Shown here one piece after another: positions 16,350-25,098 of a DNA stretch of 38,588 bases. A model generated the notes under the pieces. That model was not told the origin of the DNA and ran no database searches. It saw only the letters and a program-made list of their open reading frames with translations. Source of the DNA: Segetibacter sp. (lineage in GTDB: Bacteria > Bacteroidota > Bacteroidia > Chitinophagales > Chitinophagaceae); contig JAOQAJ010000234.1 in the NCBI GenBank assembly GCA_025963675.1, positions 1-38,588 of the forward strand. The letters run 5' to 3'. The translations under genes and the position numbers were made by a program. Numbering within the stretch: the first letter of the stretch is position 1; each line of letters begins with the position of its first letter.

Positions 16350-18644
16350 ATGAATCACTTTAGTGTCTCCGACATACTTTTAAAAAGTATTAATGCCTAT
16401 TGTATTCATGTAGACCTTGACTTGAATATTAAGGCAACTAATGACGATTCCTCAGATAGTAATTCTCAATCTTTTGAAACCGGAAACTGCATTTTGAATT
16501 ATTTTGATGAAAACACGAGGGAAAAATTTGCTCTCTCTTTTCAATCCCTTTTAAAAGAGAATCAGGGGGTAAAAGTATTGACCACACCAGTTAAAACAGA
16601 TGAGAAAATCAGTAATATTAAGTGGAGTATTTGTTTAATAAAAAACGAGGGAAATACGATTACGGGATATGAACTTCTTGGAGTTAAGGTAATGCCAACA
16701 GCAAAAGAATATACGGTAGGAACCAACGATGATGATAACATTGATAAAAAAGGAATAAAAGAAAAGGTTCTAAATAAAGATGAAAAACGGCTGCGGTTAA
16801 TATTGGCTCAATTGAAAAAAATTCTTGATTCCTCTGTTGACATGATTTGCACTATTGATGAAACCGGCCGGTTTACATATGTAAGTGCTGCATGTAAAGA
16901 AATTCTTGGATACAAACCAAAAGAACTAATTGGAAAAAATTACTCAGACTATGTTCATACCGATGACCTCGAACCTTCTAAAGCTATAACCAGTCAAATC
17001 TTAAATGGAATAGGGATAACTAATTTTGAAAATAGATTTTACAAAAAGGATGGGTCGGTTGCCCATCTAGTTTGGTCGTCGCGATGGGAAGATGCTGACA
17101 GGCGGTTTTATAGTATTGCAAGAGATGCCACCGAAAAAAAACTTAATGAAGACTCTTTAAAGGTTTCAGAAGAAAAGTACAGAATTCTCTTTTACAACCA
17201 CTCGATACCGAGTTGGATTTATGATGAAGAAACCTTAGAGTTTCTGGAAGTTAATGATGCAGCGATAACACACTACGGCTACAGCAGAGAAGAATTTCTA
17301 AGCCTTAACTTTAAGAATATACTTTCGGTCAGCGAAATGGACAAGTATGAGAACTTTAATAAAAATGAATCCTCTCATCAGCATAAAAGCGAGAAAAAAC
17401 TGTGGCTTCATAAAAAGAAAAGCGGCGAATTGTTTTATGCTGAAATATCATCGCATCCCATTAATTATTTAGGAAGAAAGGCGCAGCTGGTTTTATCAAT
17501 TGATCGGACTGAACAAACAATTGCAGAGCAGGAACTGAGAAGGAGTAACGAAAGATTTGTTTTTCTTAGCCAAACTACGTTTGATGCGATTTGGGACTGG
17601 GACTTACAAACAAATGAAACTACATGGAATGAAGGGGTAGTTACCATGTTTGCATTAAAAGACGCTTCAGAAGCAAAAAAACAAAATTGGTGGTCTCATC
17701 ACATTCACCCTGATGACAGAGAGAGAGTCGAAGCAAAAATAAAATATCATATAGAAAATAATATTGCAAGATGGGAAGACGAATACAGGATAAAGGCAGG
17801 CAATAATTATAAATACATAAATGACCGGGGTTATATTATCTGTAATGAAGATAACAAACCAGTGAGAATGATTGGGGCTATGCAGGACCTTACTGAAAGA
17901 AAAGCCCATGAGGACATGCTGCAAAACCTGAATACGTCACTGGAAAAAAGAGCTAAGGAACTGGCAGAGTCAAACGCTGAACTTGAACGATTTGCATATG
18001 TAGCCTCCCACGACTTGCAGGAACCTTTAAGAATGGTAACCAGCTTTCTTCAGTTACTTGAAAAAAGGTATAAAGACAAACTCGACCAAAAAGCTCATGA
18101 ATATATAGACTATGCCGTAGATGGCGCAGAACGAATGAAGCGACTAATTTTAGATCTGCTTGAATATTCAAGGGTAAATTCGAGCAAAGGCGAGGTTGAG
18201 AATGTAGATGTAAATGAGATAGTAAAAGACCTGATGCTCACCTACAAAAATTTTCTTTTAGAAACTGATGGAACAATAAATAGTAAACATCTTCCCGTTA
18301 TTAAAGGAAACAAAACACAAATACTGCAATTGTTTCAAAACATAATCGGGAACGCTTGTAAATATAAAAGCAGCTTGCCGCCGGTGATTGATATTTCTTG
18401 CGAAGAAGAAAAAACGTTCTATAAATTTTCAATAAAGGATAATGGCATCGGAATCGATCCACGTTTTTTTCATAAAATTTTTATTATATTTCAGAGACTG
18501 CACAATCGTGATGAATATACGGGAACAGGAATAGGATTGGCTATCTGTAAAAAGATTATTGACAAACATGGTGGAAAGATTTGGGTTACCTCTACTCCGG
18601 GCGAGGGAAGTACCTTTTATTTTACTTTGCCAAAATCCAAATAA
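16350..18644 (+). CDS. Multi-PAS sensor histidine kinase
   Basis: A 764-aa soluble kinase with no transmembrane segment, so it senses a cytoplasmic signal. A divergent N-terminal PAS-like region (about 1-120) is followed by three PAS domains at about 155-262 (VDMICTIDETGRFTYVSAACKEILGY), 275-390 and 400-515 (WDWDLQTNETTWNEG...IHPDDRERV). The HisKA domain has H554 in ASHDLQEPL, and the ATPase domain has N668 (IIGNACKYK), DNGIGID (697-703) and GTGIGLAI. This is the bacteriophytochrome-like kinase subgroup but has no chromophore GAF domain. It heads a four-gene cluster; the next gene, a single-domain regulator, starts 10 bp later. The absence of an output DNA-binding domain in the cluster suggests protein-level or relay output. 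Confidence 0.93.
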   Translation: MNHFSVSDILLKSINAYCIHVDLDLNIKATNDDSSDSNSQSFETGNCILNYFDENTREKFALSFQSLLKENQGVKVLTTPVKTDEKISNIKWSICLIKNEGNTITGYELLGVKVMPTAKEYTVGTNDDDNIDKKGIKEKVLNKDEKRLRLILAQLKKILDSSVDMICTIDETGRFTYVSAACKEILGYKPKELIGKNYSDYVHTDDLEPSKAITSQILNGIGITNFENRFYKKDGSVAHLVWSSRWEDADRRFYSIARDATEKKLNEDSLKVSEEKYRILFYNHSIPSWIYDEETLEFLEVNDAAITHYGYSREEFLSLNFKNILSVSEMDKYENFNKNESSHQHKSEKKLWLHKKKSGELFYAEISSHPINYLGRKAQLVLSIDRTEQTIAEQELRRSNERFVFLSQTTFDAIWDWDLQTNETTWNEGVVTMFALKDASEAKKQNWWSHHIHPDDRERVEAKIKYHIENNIARWEDEYRIKAGNNYKYINDRGYIICNEDNKPVRMIGAMQDLTERKAHEDMLQNLNTSLEKRAKELAESNAELERFAYVASHDLQEPLRMVTSFLQLLEKRYKDKLDQKAHEYIDYAVDGAERMKRLILDLLEYSRVNSSKGEVENVDVNEIVKDLMLTYKNFLLETDGTINSKHLPVIKGNKTQILQLFQNIIGNACKYKSSLPPVIDISCEEEKTFYKFSIKDNGIGIDPRFFHKIFIIFQRLHNRDEYTGTGIGLAICKKIIDKHGGKIWVTSTPGEGSTFYFTLPKSK

Positions 18645-18654
18645 CAATATAACT

Positions 18655-19086
18655 ATGAAAGACATTCACATTTTGCTGGTTGAAGACAATGAAGGAGACA
18701 TTGTCTTAACCAAGGAAGCATTATCAGATGCCAAGATTAAGAATAAGGTTTCAGTGGCTAAGGATGGCGAAGAAGCAATTCGGTTTGTAAACGCCGGAAT
18801 AAATGGAGATGAACACCTTCTCCCTGATCTTATACTACTTGATATTAATCTTCCAAAGGTTGATGGAAAAGAAGTTTTGCATTATATAAAAACCCATCCT
18901 TCATTGAAAAAGATACCGGTTGTCATGTTAACAACATCTTCATCTGAATTAGATGTAATTGATTCATATAACAACTATGCTAACTGTTTTATAACAAAGC
19001 CGGTAGACTTCAATAAGTTCTTTGAAGTAGTAAGGATGATCGAAGATTTCTGGATTACTATAGTTAAACTACCATCAAAAGATTAA
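18655..19086 (+). CDS. Single-domain response regulator (Rcp1-like)
   Basis: A 143-aa CheY-like receiver with no output domain. The ATG at 18655 is chosen because it gives MKDIHILLVEDNEGD, the standard first strand and acidic pocket (E10, D11); a longer frame from 18559 would overlap the end of the kinase. Phosphoacceptor is D63 (LILLDINLPKVDG), with the switch Thr in VVMLTTSSSE and the conserved Lys in FITKPVD. It resembles the cyanobacterial phytochrome regulator Rcp1 family, which usually pairs with PAS/phytochrome kinases like the neighbour upstream. It ends 1 bp before the next gene, so translation is probably coupled. Confidence 0.92.
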   Translation: MKDIHILLVEDNEGDIVLTKEALSDAKIKNKVSVAKDGEEAIRFVNAGINGDEHLLPDLILLDINLPKVDGKEVLHYIKTHPSLKKIPVVMLTTSSSELDVIDSYNNYANCFITKPVDFNKFFEVVRMIEDFWITIVKLPSKD

Positions 19087-19087
19087 G

Positions 19088-20923
19088 ATGAAAGAAGAAG
19101 CACTTCAAATACTTGTGATAGAAGATAATCCGGGAGACTTTTTTCTTGTAAATGAATATCTCGAAGAAGCATTTCCGGACGGAGTTATTTTTCAACGCGA
19201 TACATTAAAAGAAGGAATAGCACTTTTAGAAAAAGAAAATATTGATGTAATCCTACTCGATCTTACTTTGCCGGATGGCATGGGTATAAGTTCTTTTCAT
19301 AAGATCAATTCTAAATTTCCGAGGGTTCCTGTAATCATCCTGACTGGCCTGGGAGCAACCGAAATTGCACTTGAAAGTTTAAAGGTTGGCGCCCAAGACT
19401 TTATTGTAAAAGATGACAGCAATCCTGCTGTTTTAGCCAAAAGCATAAAATACGGAATTGAGCGAAGTAAGATTTACGAACACCTAAAGAAGTCTGAAGA
19501 ACAGTATAAGTTTTTGTTCAATAACAACCCCTTGCCAATGTTTGCATTCGACCTGGATGCACCTAGATTTATAATGGTTAATGAAGCAGCTATAGAACAT
19601 TACGGTTATAGTGAAGGGGAATTTCTAAAAATGACCATTGAAGATCTCGATGTAAAAGCAGAAAGTAAGAATGATAACGAAGACATCTATAAACCAACTT
19701 TTATAAACTGTAACACTACCATAGATTTACAACATCAGAAAAAGAGTGGGGAAATCGTTGATGTTGAAATGCGTACACATGAAATTATAATTGAAGGCAG
19801 ACATGCATGCCTGGCAGTGATTCATGATGTAACTGAAAGAAACAAGGCAAAAGAGCAATTGCGGGAAAGCGAACAAATGTTTCGAACTATCTCAGAAAAT
19901 TTTCCCAACGGTGCGGTGGCAATTTTAAATAAAGATTTCAACATTCTTTATATAGCAGGAAAGGAATTTCATATAAAAAATGTAGATGCCACCTATTTTG
20001 AAAATACCGATTACACCACTCATTTTCATTCACCGGTTAAAGAAAAAGTAAGAAATAGTCTTATGAAAGTCTTTGCAGGTCAGAACGTGGTCTTCGAGGC
20101 AAAGTATGAGGATTTAAGTTACATGATTAGTGCAGTGCCTCTGTATGAGACATCGGGCAGCATCAATAAGATTCTGATTGCATCTCAAAACATAACAGAG
20201 CAAAAAAGAAATGAGACCGAAAAAGAGCTGTTAATAGAGGAATTAACACAAAACAACAGTGATCTCAGGCAGTTCTCTTATATCACTTCACACAACCTGA
20301 GAGCGCCACTTTCAAATCTCCTTGGCATAATTAAATTGCTCGATACTACTTCCATTACTGACCCGATGACGACGTTATTGCTTCGAAACTTCGAAGAATG
20401 TACACTGCAGCTTAACGACACTGTTAATGACCTGATCAACGTACTTATTATTAAGAACAACGTTAACGCCAAAAAAGAAAAACTTGATATAAGAAAAATA
20501 TTTGAACGCGTTGTTCACTCTGTCCAAAATGTGATAGAACAAAACAATACAACTATAACAACTGATTTTGATCATGCCTATGAAGTACTGTTTAATCGTA
20601 GTTACCTTGAAAGCATTCTTTTAAATCTTGTAACCAATGCAGTCAAGTACAGTTCACCGAAAAGACCGCCTGAAATCAAATTAAAAACACAAAAAACTCC
20701 GGAAGGCATAATATTATCTTTTTCAGATAACGGCCTTGGTATTGACCTCGAAAGATATAAGGACCGTATCTTTGGCCTTTATCAGCGTTTTCATGATCAT
20801 GCGGACAGTAAGGGTTTGGGATTATATATTGTAAACTCGCAAATCCGCGTTATGGGAGGGGAAATAGATGTTGAAAGTGAGGTCGATAAAGGAACTACTT
20901 TCAACATCACCTTTAAAAACTAG
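19088..20923 (+). CDS. REC-PAS-PAS hybrid histidine kinase
   Basis: A 611-aa cytoplasmic protein with an N-terminal receiver (about 6-125; D58 in VILLDLTLPDG, Lys108 in DFIVKDD), two PAS domains (about 138-250 and 262-372), then a kinase core. The phosphorylated His is H402 in SHNLRAPLSN, a variant common in Bacteroidota kinases, and the ATPase domain shows NLVTNAVKYSS, DNGLGID and GLGLYIV. The arrangement means it can receive phosphate from the upstream kinase by relay and in turn act as a kinase for the regulator that follows 4 bp downstream. No membrane segment. Ligands of the PAS domains are unknown. Confidence 0.92.
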   Translation: MKEEALQILVIEDNPGDFFLVNEYLEEAFPDGVIFQRDTLKEGIALLEKENIDVILLDLTLPDGMGISSFHKINSKFPRVPVIILTGLGATEIALESLKVGAQDFIVKDDSNPAVLAKSIKYGIERSKIYEHLKKSEEQYKFLFNNNPLPMFAFDLDAPRFIMVNEAAIEHYGYSEGEFLKMTIEDLDVKAESKNDNEDIYKPTFINCNTTIDLQHQKKSGEIVDVEMRTHEIIIEGRHACLAVIHDVTERNKAKEQLRESEQMFRTISENFPNGAVAILNKDFNILYIAGKEFHIKNVDATYFENTDYTTHFHSPVKEKVRNSLMKVFAGQNVVFEAKYEDLSYMISAVPLYETSGSINKILIASQNITEQKRNETEKELLIEELTQNNSDLRQFSYITSHNLRAPLSNLLGIIKLLDTTSITDPMTTLLLRNFEECTLQLNDTVNDLINVLIIKNNVNAKKEKLDIRKIFERVVHSVQNVIEQNNTTITTDFDHAYEVLFNRSYLESILLNLVTNAVKYSSPKRPPEIKLKTQKTPEGIILSFSDNGLGIDLERYKDRIFGLYQRFHDHADSKGLGLYIVNSQIRVMGGEIDVESEVDKGTTFNITFKN

Positions 20924-20927
20924 TTGA

Positions 20928-21353
20928 ATGATAAATAAGGTTTTATGTATTGATGATGACCAGATCACTTTGGTATTGTGTGAGATGGTGATAAAAAAGG
21001 CAGGATTTGCAACTGAAGTCGTTACAGCAAAAAACGGCAGAGAAGGATTAGCATGGTTTTCGGCATATTTTTCTAAAAATAATAATATACCAAAGCAGGA
21101 AGCGCCGCAACTAATTCTCCTCGACCTGAATATGCCGGTGATGAATGGTTGGGATTTTCTTGAAGATTACCTGATGAAGTATTCTGACCGCCTCCCCGCA
21201 ACTAAAGTGGTAATCATTTCTTCCACCGTAAATCCCGAAGACTTTTCACGGGCAAATCGTTATGAGATCGTCATTGATTTTATAAATAAACCACTAACTA
21301 CCGAAGGACTTGAAGAGTTGATGGAGCATGAACAGTTGAAAGCATTCTTTTAA
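20928..21353 (+). CDS. Single-domain response regulator
   Basis: A 141-aa receiver without an output domain. Acidic pocket D9-D10-D11 (VLCIDDDQI), phosphoacceptor D66 (LILLDLNMPVMNGWDF), switch residue region VVIISSTVNPED, and conserved Lys in FINKPLT. It is the last gene of the two-component cluster, starting 4 bp after the hybrid kinase stop, and is followed by an intrinsic terminator. The WDFLEDY after the phosphosite is typical of the Bacteroidota group of stand-alone regulators. Targets are not evident. Confidence 0.92.
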   Translation: MINKVLCIDDDQITLVLCEMVIKKAGFATEVVTAKNGREGLAWFSAYFSKNNNIPKQEAPQLILLDLNMPVMNGWDFLEDYLMKYSDRLPATKVVIISSTVNPEDFSRANRYEIVIDFINKPLTTEGLEELMEHEQLKAFF

Positions 21354-21380
21354 AACCTACAATCACAAATAAAATATTTT

Positions 21381-21411
21381 CAAACCCTCAACTATGAGGG
21401 TTTGCTTTTTT
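21381..21411 (+). terminator. Intrinsic terminator of the two-component cluster
   Basis: CAAACCCTCA-ACTA-TGAGGGTTTG is a perfect 10-bp stem with a tetraloop (21381-21404), followed by CTTTTTT. It sits 27 bp after the last regulator's stop and is the clearest terminator in the window. Confidence 0.9.
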
Positions 21412-21437
21412 ACCTTCGTCTGCTTTAACTCATCGCT

Positions 21438-23111
21438 ATGGATAATTATGCAATTGCTGATAACTTCTCCCTGCTTTCTAAATTAATCGATATTCATGGA
21501 GATGATAGTTTTAAAGCAAAGTCTTATTCGGTTGCAGCTTATACTATTGAAAAACTTCCTGTCCAGCTATCGACATTGGAGGCTGAAAAAATATTTTCAA
21601 TTAAAGGAATTGGCCAGGCTACAGGTAAAAAAATTATAGAGCAATTACAAACAGGAAGGCTTTCTGTACTTGATGAATACATTTTAAAAACACCTGCAGG
21701 CATATTTGAACTGCTGAAGGTAAAAGGCCTGGGGCCCAAGAAGATCTCCACCATCTGGAAAGAACTGGGTATCGAAACGATGGGAGAACTGTTGTACGCT
21801 TGTGAAGAAAACCGGCTTTTGCTGTATAAAGGATTTGGAGCTAAAACACAGCAAAACATACAGGAGTCCATTGAATTCATTATGGCAAGTAAGGGCAGTT
21901 ACTTGTATAGCCAGATAGAAAATTATTCAGCTCAATTTACAGAACGATTGCAAAAAAGCTTTCCTGAAAACAAGTTTGAAATTACAGGAGACTTAAACAG
22001 GCATGCGGAAGTCATTCATAAACTTGAGTGGATAACAGATAGCGCGATAGATAAATTAGAAGCATTTTTTAAAGAACAGGAATATGAAACAAATATCACA
22101 GAAAATATCTTATGGGCAAAAGGGCCTGAAAATGTCTCATTAGAGTTTCATCATACCGCGCCAGGCAATTTTGTCGCCATAGCTTTTCAAAGAAATTGCA
22201 GTCCAGAATTCCTTACTGCCTGGAAAGAAAAGTACGGATGGAACGATGACATTATTTTTACAAAAGAGAACCTGGTTTTTGAAAAAAACGGTCTTCCTTT
22301 TATCCCACCTTTTTTACGGGAGACGGCAAATATTCTTGATCTCGCGTCAAAGAATGCTTTGCCTGAGGTTATTGAAACAAAAGATATTCGCGGCATTATT
22401 CACACCCATAGTGAGTGGAGTGATGGTGGGAATACGATAGCAGAAATGGCTGAAGGCGCCATTAAGAAAGGAATGCAATATCTTGTTATAAGTGATCACT
22501 CCCAATCGGCATATTACGCAAAAGGTCTTTATCCTGACCGCATAAAAGCACAGCATGTTTTGATAGATGAACTTAACGAAAAATACAAACCGTTCAAGAT
22601 CTTTAAAAGCATAGAGTCAGATATTTTAAATGATGGCAATCTTGATTATCCGGATAATATCCTCGCCTCGTTTGACCTTGTCATTACTTCGGTGCACTCA
22701 AACTTGAAGATGAGCGAAGAGAAGGCAATGGTAAGGCTTTTAAAGGCTATCTCAAATCCATATACCACCATATTAGGTCATATGACAGGGCGACTGTTGT
22801 TAAGCAGAAATGGTTACCCCGTAAATCATGACAAAATCATAGAAGCTTGTGCAGCGCACAACGTTGTTATAGAACTAAACGCACATTCACGGCGTCTTGA
22901 TATGGATTGGAGACATATACCAAAAGCACTTGAAAAAGGTGTACTGATTTCAATAGACCCGGATGCGCATGCCGTCGATGCTTTTAGTGATATCAGGTAT
23001 GGAGTTTTAGCTGCCCAAAAAGGTGGACTAACTGCAAAGAACAATCTTAGCAGTTTTACTTTGCCTGAATTTGAAGCTTTTCTTGAAAAGCAAAAAACGA
23101 AGAGAAATTAA
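21438..23111 (+). CDS. PolX-like protein: HhH plus PHP domain, polymerase site degraded
   Basis: A 557-aa protein with the layout of bacterial family X polymerase/3'-5' exonuclease PolX. N-terminal helix-hairpin-helix motifs are IKGIGQATGKKI (about 55-66) and VKGLGPKKIS (about 95-104). The palm position that should read GSxRRxxExxGDID reads GDLNRHAEVIHKLEW (184-198), so both catalytic Asp are replaced (K195, E197). The C-terminal PHP nuclease keeps its metal ligands: H322 and H324 (HTHSEWSDG), D353-H354 (ISDHS), E393, H420 (TSVHS), H448 (GHMTGR), D509 and H511 (DPDAH). It is therefore probably a nuclease or phosphoesterase in DNA repair without polymerase activity. It converges on an exonuclease III gene. 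Confidence 0.9.
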   Translation: MDNYAIADNFSLLSKLIDIHGDDSFKAKSYSVAAYTIEKLPVQLSTLEAEKIFSIKGIGQATGKKIIEQLQTGRLSVLDEYILKTPAGIFELLKVKGLGPKKISTIWKELGIETMGELLYACEENRLLLYKGFGAKTQQNIQESIEFIMASKGSYLYSQIENYSAQFTERLQKSFPENKFEITGDLNRHAEVIHKLEWITDSAIDKLEAFFKEQEYETNITENILWAKGPENVSLEFHHTAPGNFVAIAFQRNCSPEFLTAWKEKYGWNDDIIFTKENLVFEKNGLPFIPPFLRETANILDLASKNALPEVIETKDIRGIIHTHSEWSDGGNTIAEMAEGAIKKGMQYLVISDHSQSAYYAKGLYPDRIKAQHVLIDELNEKYKPFKIFKSIESDILNDGNLDYPDNILASFDLVITSVHSNLKMSEEKAMVRLLKAISNPYTTILGHMTGRLLLSRNGYPVNHDKIIEACAAHNVVIELNAHSRRLDMDWRHIPKALEKGVLISIDPDAHAVDAFSDIRYGVLAAQKGGLTAKNNLSSFTLPEFEAFLEKQKTKRN

Positions 23112-23153
23112 GATTTACTGGTTTTGACACCGGCTTTAGTGACTTCGATTAAT

Positions 23154-23200
23154 CATCGTTGCGTCGCATTTCGTTCATCTGCAAATCTTTCTTCCGCCTT
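23154..23200 (-). repeat. Dispersed intergenic repeat, copy B
   Basis: Core CATCGTTGCGTCGCA at 23154-23168, then TTTCGTTCATCTGC and GCCTTTC starting at 23197. It lies between the convergent PolX-like and exonuclease III genes. Confidence 0.7.
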
Positions 23201-23247
23201 TCTTACGTTTGATTTATTGGTTGTAAAAATTCATTTCCAACTGAAAT

Positions 23248-24024
23248 TCACTCATCAGCCAATTCAATCCATACCGGCCCATGATCACTGGTTTTTTCCC
23301 AGCCACGAACAAAACGATCGACGCCGCCTGCGATGAGCCGGCTATCAAGATGCGGACTTAGTAGAAAATGATCTATGCGTAAACCAGCATCGCGACCATA
23401 AGCATTACGGAAATAATCCCAAAAGGTATAAATCGTTTCGTCTGGATATAATTTTCGTATTGCATCTGTCCACCCCTGTGCAACAAGGTTATGAAAGGCA
23501 GCCCGAACTTCCGGTCTAAACAAAGCGTCGTCACCCCAGCGCTCCGGCTTGTACACATCCCGTTCGGTGGGCATCACGTTATAATCTCCTGCCAGCACAA
23601 CAGGAGTACCAGCCGCAAGCAGCTCTGCCGCATGTTCCGTTAATCTTTGAAACCAACCCAACTTGTAGTCAAACTTAGGACCGGGAGCAGGATTGCCATT
23701 TGGCAGATATAAGCAGCCCACAGTTATACCATTCACCATTGCTTCAATATATCTGCTATGACTATCTTCAATATCACCAGGCAACTCCCTTCTTATCTCT
23801 TCCGGCTTTGCGTTGCGTGCTAGTATTGCAACTCCGTTCCAGCTCTTTTGTCCATGCCAGATGGCATTATAACCAAGGTCTTTTATTGCTTGCTCCGGAA
23901 ATTTTTCCTGTGGTGCTTTTAATTCTTGCAGACAAACAACGTCGGGCGTGGTTTCTTCAAGCCATTTAAGTAACACCGGAAGACGCCCATTGATTCCATT
24001 AACATTGTAGGTTGCTATTTTCAT
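23248..24024 (-). CDS. xth: Exodeoxyribonuclease III (AP endonuclease)
   Basis: A 258-aa member of the EEP family. Exonuclease III cleaves DNA at abasic sites and trims 3' ends in base excision repair. Active-site signatures are in order: MKIATYNVNGINGR (N7), VVCLQELK (E34), YLPNGNP, LAGDYNV (D147, N149), GLRIDHFLLS and KTSDHGPV near the C-terminus (catalytic His). Length is normal and the start at 24024 places the first strand exactly. The gene is convergent with the PolX-like gene, so both are repair-related, but there is no sign they share an operon. Confidence 0.95.
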   Translation of the reverse strand: MKIATYNVNGINGRLPVLLKWLEETTPDVVCLQELKAPQEKFPEQAIKDLGYNAIWHGQKSWNGVAILARNAKPEEIRRELPGDIEDSHSRYIEAMVNGITVGCLYLPNGNPAPGPKFDYKLGWFQRLTEHAAELLAAGTPVVLAGDYNVMPTERDVYKPERWGDDALFRPEVRAAFHNLVAQGWTDAIRKLYPDETIYTFWDYFRNAYGRDAGLRIDHFLLSPHLDSRLIAGGVDRFVRGWEKTSDHGPVWIELADE

Positions 24025-24137
24025 TTTGTTAAGTACTTATTTTAAAGAAGCAATTTACAATAACAGTCTTATACGGAATTAGAATTAAGTGCAGCGTAAA
24101 TTAGCTGATCAAATCGCACTCAAAGGAAAACTTTTAA

Positions 24138-24866
24138 TCATACAGTTGTTGAAACGATTTGCTGGCTGTCTATGTCAATAATCAAAATGCCTTCATCTAC
24201 ATCGTTTAATTGTCCAACCAATAATCCTTTATCATTCCATATAGATGTTTTTCCTGCGCTCACAAAATTATCACTTGGTCCTATACTATTTGACATCAAA
24301 ACTGTCATCCCGTATTTTGAGGCAACATCCGGAAAATGCTTAAAAGCTTTTTCGACTCCTTCAGCTGATTTTGCAACACTCGCTATATAAATTTTCGCTC
24401 CATTTTTAAAACACTGCTCCGAATGTTCTTTCAGTAAAGATTCGTAACAAATAGCCGGAGCAACTTTAATATTATTGAACGTCAAATAAAGTTGTTCTGT
24501 ACCGTTGATGAAATAGGGCAACTCGTCTTTATGTAATTGTTGTTTTGAATAAATTTGCCTTGGTTCATCCGGTTGAAAAATGATCATGCTGATTAAGATC
24601 CCTGAGCCGGTTTTAGTCGGCATACCAACGCAGATTGTTATTTTGCTGTTATCACTAATTTGCTGCAAAGGATCGAAAATAGTATCCTGGTGATTTGTTG
24701 CCAGAACTTCTGCTAACCCCGGTTCGTAACCTGTTAATGAAAGTTCGGGGAAAACAATAAGCCCGGTGTTGTATGACACAGCCATGTTTATCAACCTTAT
24801 ATGGCTGTCAATATTCTTCCGGATATCTCCCCTGAACGGTCTTGTTTGAGCAACACAGATTTTCAT
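24138..24866 (-). CDS. Carbon-nitrogen hydrolase (nitrilase superfamily)
   Basis: A 242-aa cytoplasmic amidase-fold enzyme. The Glu-Lys-Cys triad is visible: E41 in VFPELSLTGY, K108 in YSKQQLHKDE and C140 in PAICYES. These enzymes hydrolyse amides, nitriles or carbamoyl groups; this sequence does not tell which. It is short compared with the usual 260-290 aa, mainly at the C-terminal end. Transcribed leftward, 113 bp upstream of exonuclease III on the same strand, so they may be one unit. Confidence 0.88.
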   Translation of the reverse strand: MKICVAQTRPFRGDIRKNIDSHIRLINMAVSYNTGLIVFPELSLTGYEPGLAEVLATNHQDTIFDPLQQISDNSKITICVGMPTKTGSGILISMIIFQPDEPRQIYSKQQLHKDELPYFINGTEQLYLTFNNIKVAPAICYESLLKEHSEQCFKNGAKIYIASVAKSAEGVEKAFKHFPDVASKYGMTVLMSNSIGPSDNFVSAGKTSIWNDKGLLVGQLNDVDEGILIIDIDSQQIVSTTV

Positions 24867-24937
24867 GATCGTCTTGTTATTTTAAACCCGGTTATTTGCT
24901 AAAATATCAAAGATCTGTATTATTAAAAGATCGGTAA

Positions 24938-24983
24938 AAAGGCGAATAGAAGATAAAAAGTACAAGTGAGTGACACAACGATG
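24938..24983 (+). repeat. Dispersed intergenic repeat, copy E
   Basis: AAAGTACAAGTGAGTGACAC then AACGATG, ending at 24983, is the reverse-oriented copy of the repeat (reverse complement begins CATCGTTGTGTCACT, then CACTTGTAC). The distal block AAGGC (24939-24943) also matches. It lies between the nitrilase and TPR genes. Confidence 0.65.
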
Positions 24984-25046
24984 AATCAAAAAAGTTACGA
25001 TGCTGATCAACAAAAAAGAGACACAAAAGTAAATGGTGTAAAAGCA

Positions 25047-25079
25047 AAAGAGGCAGTTGAAAAATCAACTACCTCTTTT
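25047..25079 (-). terminator. Bidirectional terminator after the TPR gene
   Basis: AAAAGAGGCAGTTGA and TCAACTACCTCTTTT pair over 15 bp with one mismatch and a short A-rich loop. On the minus strand it starts 20 bp past the TPR gene stop (25099) and runs into a T-rich tail. Confidence 0.75.
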
Positions 25080-25098
25080 AAAAATATAATTGCAAAAC

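Noticed and set aside
18559-18654. Longer start for the first single-domain response regulator
   Set aside because: The extra 32 residues overlap the kinase coding end in another frame and have no family match; ATG 18655 gives the exact receiver N-terminus.
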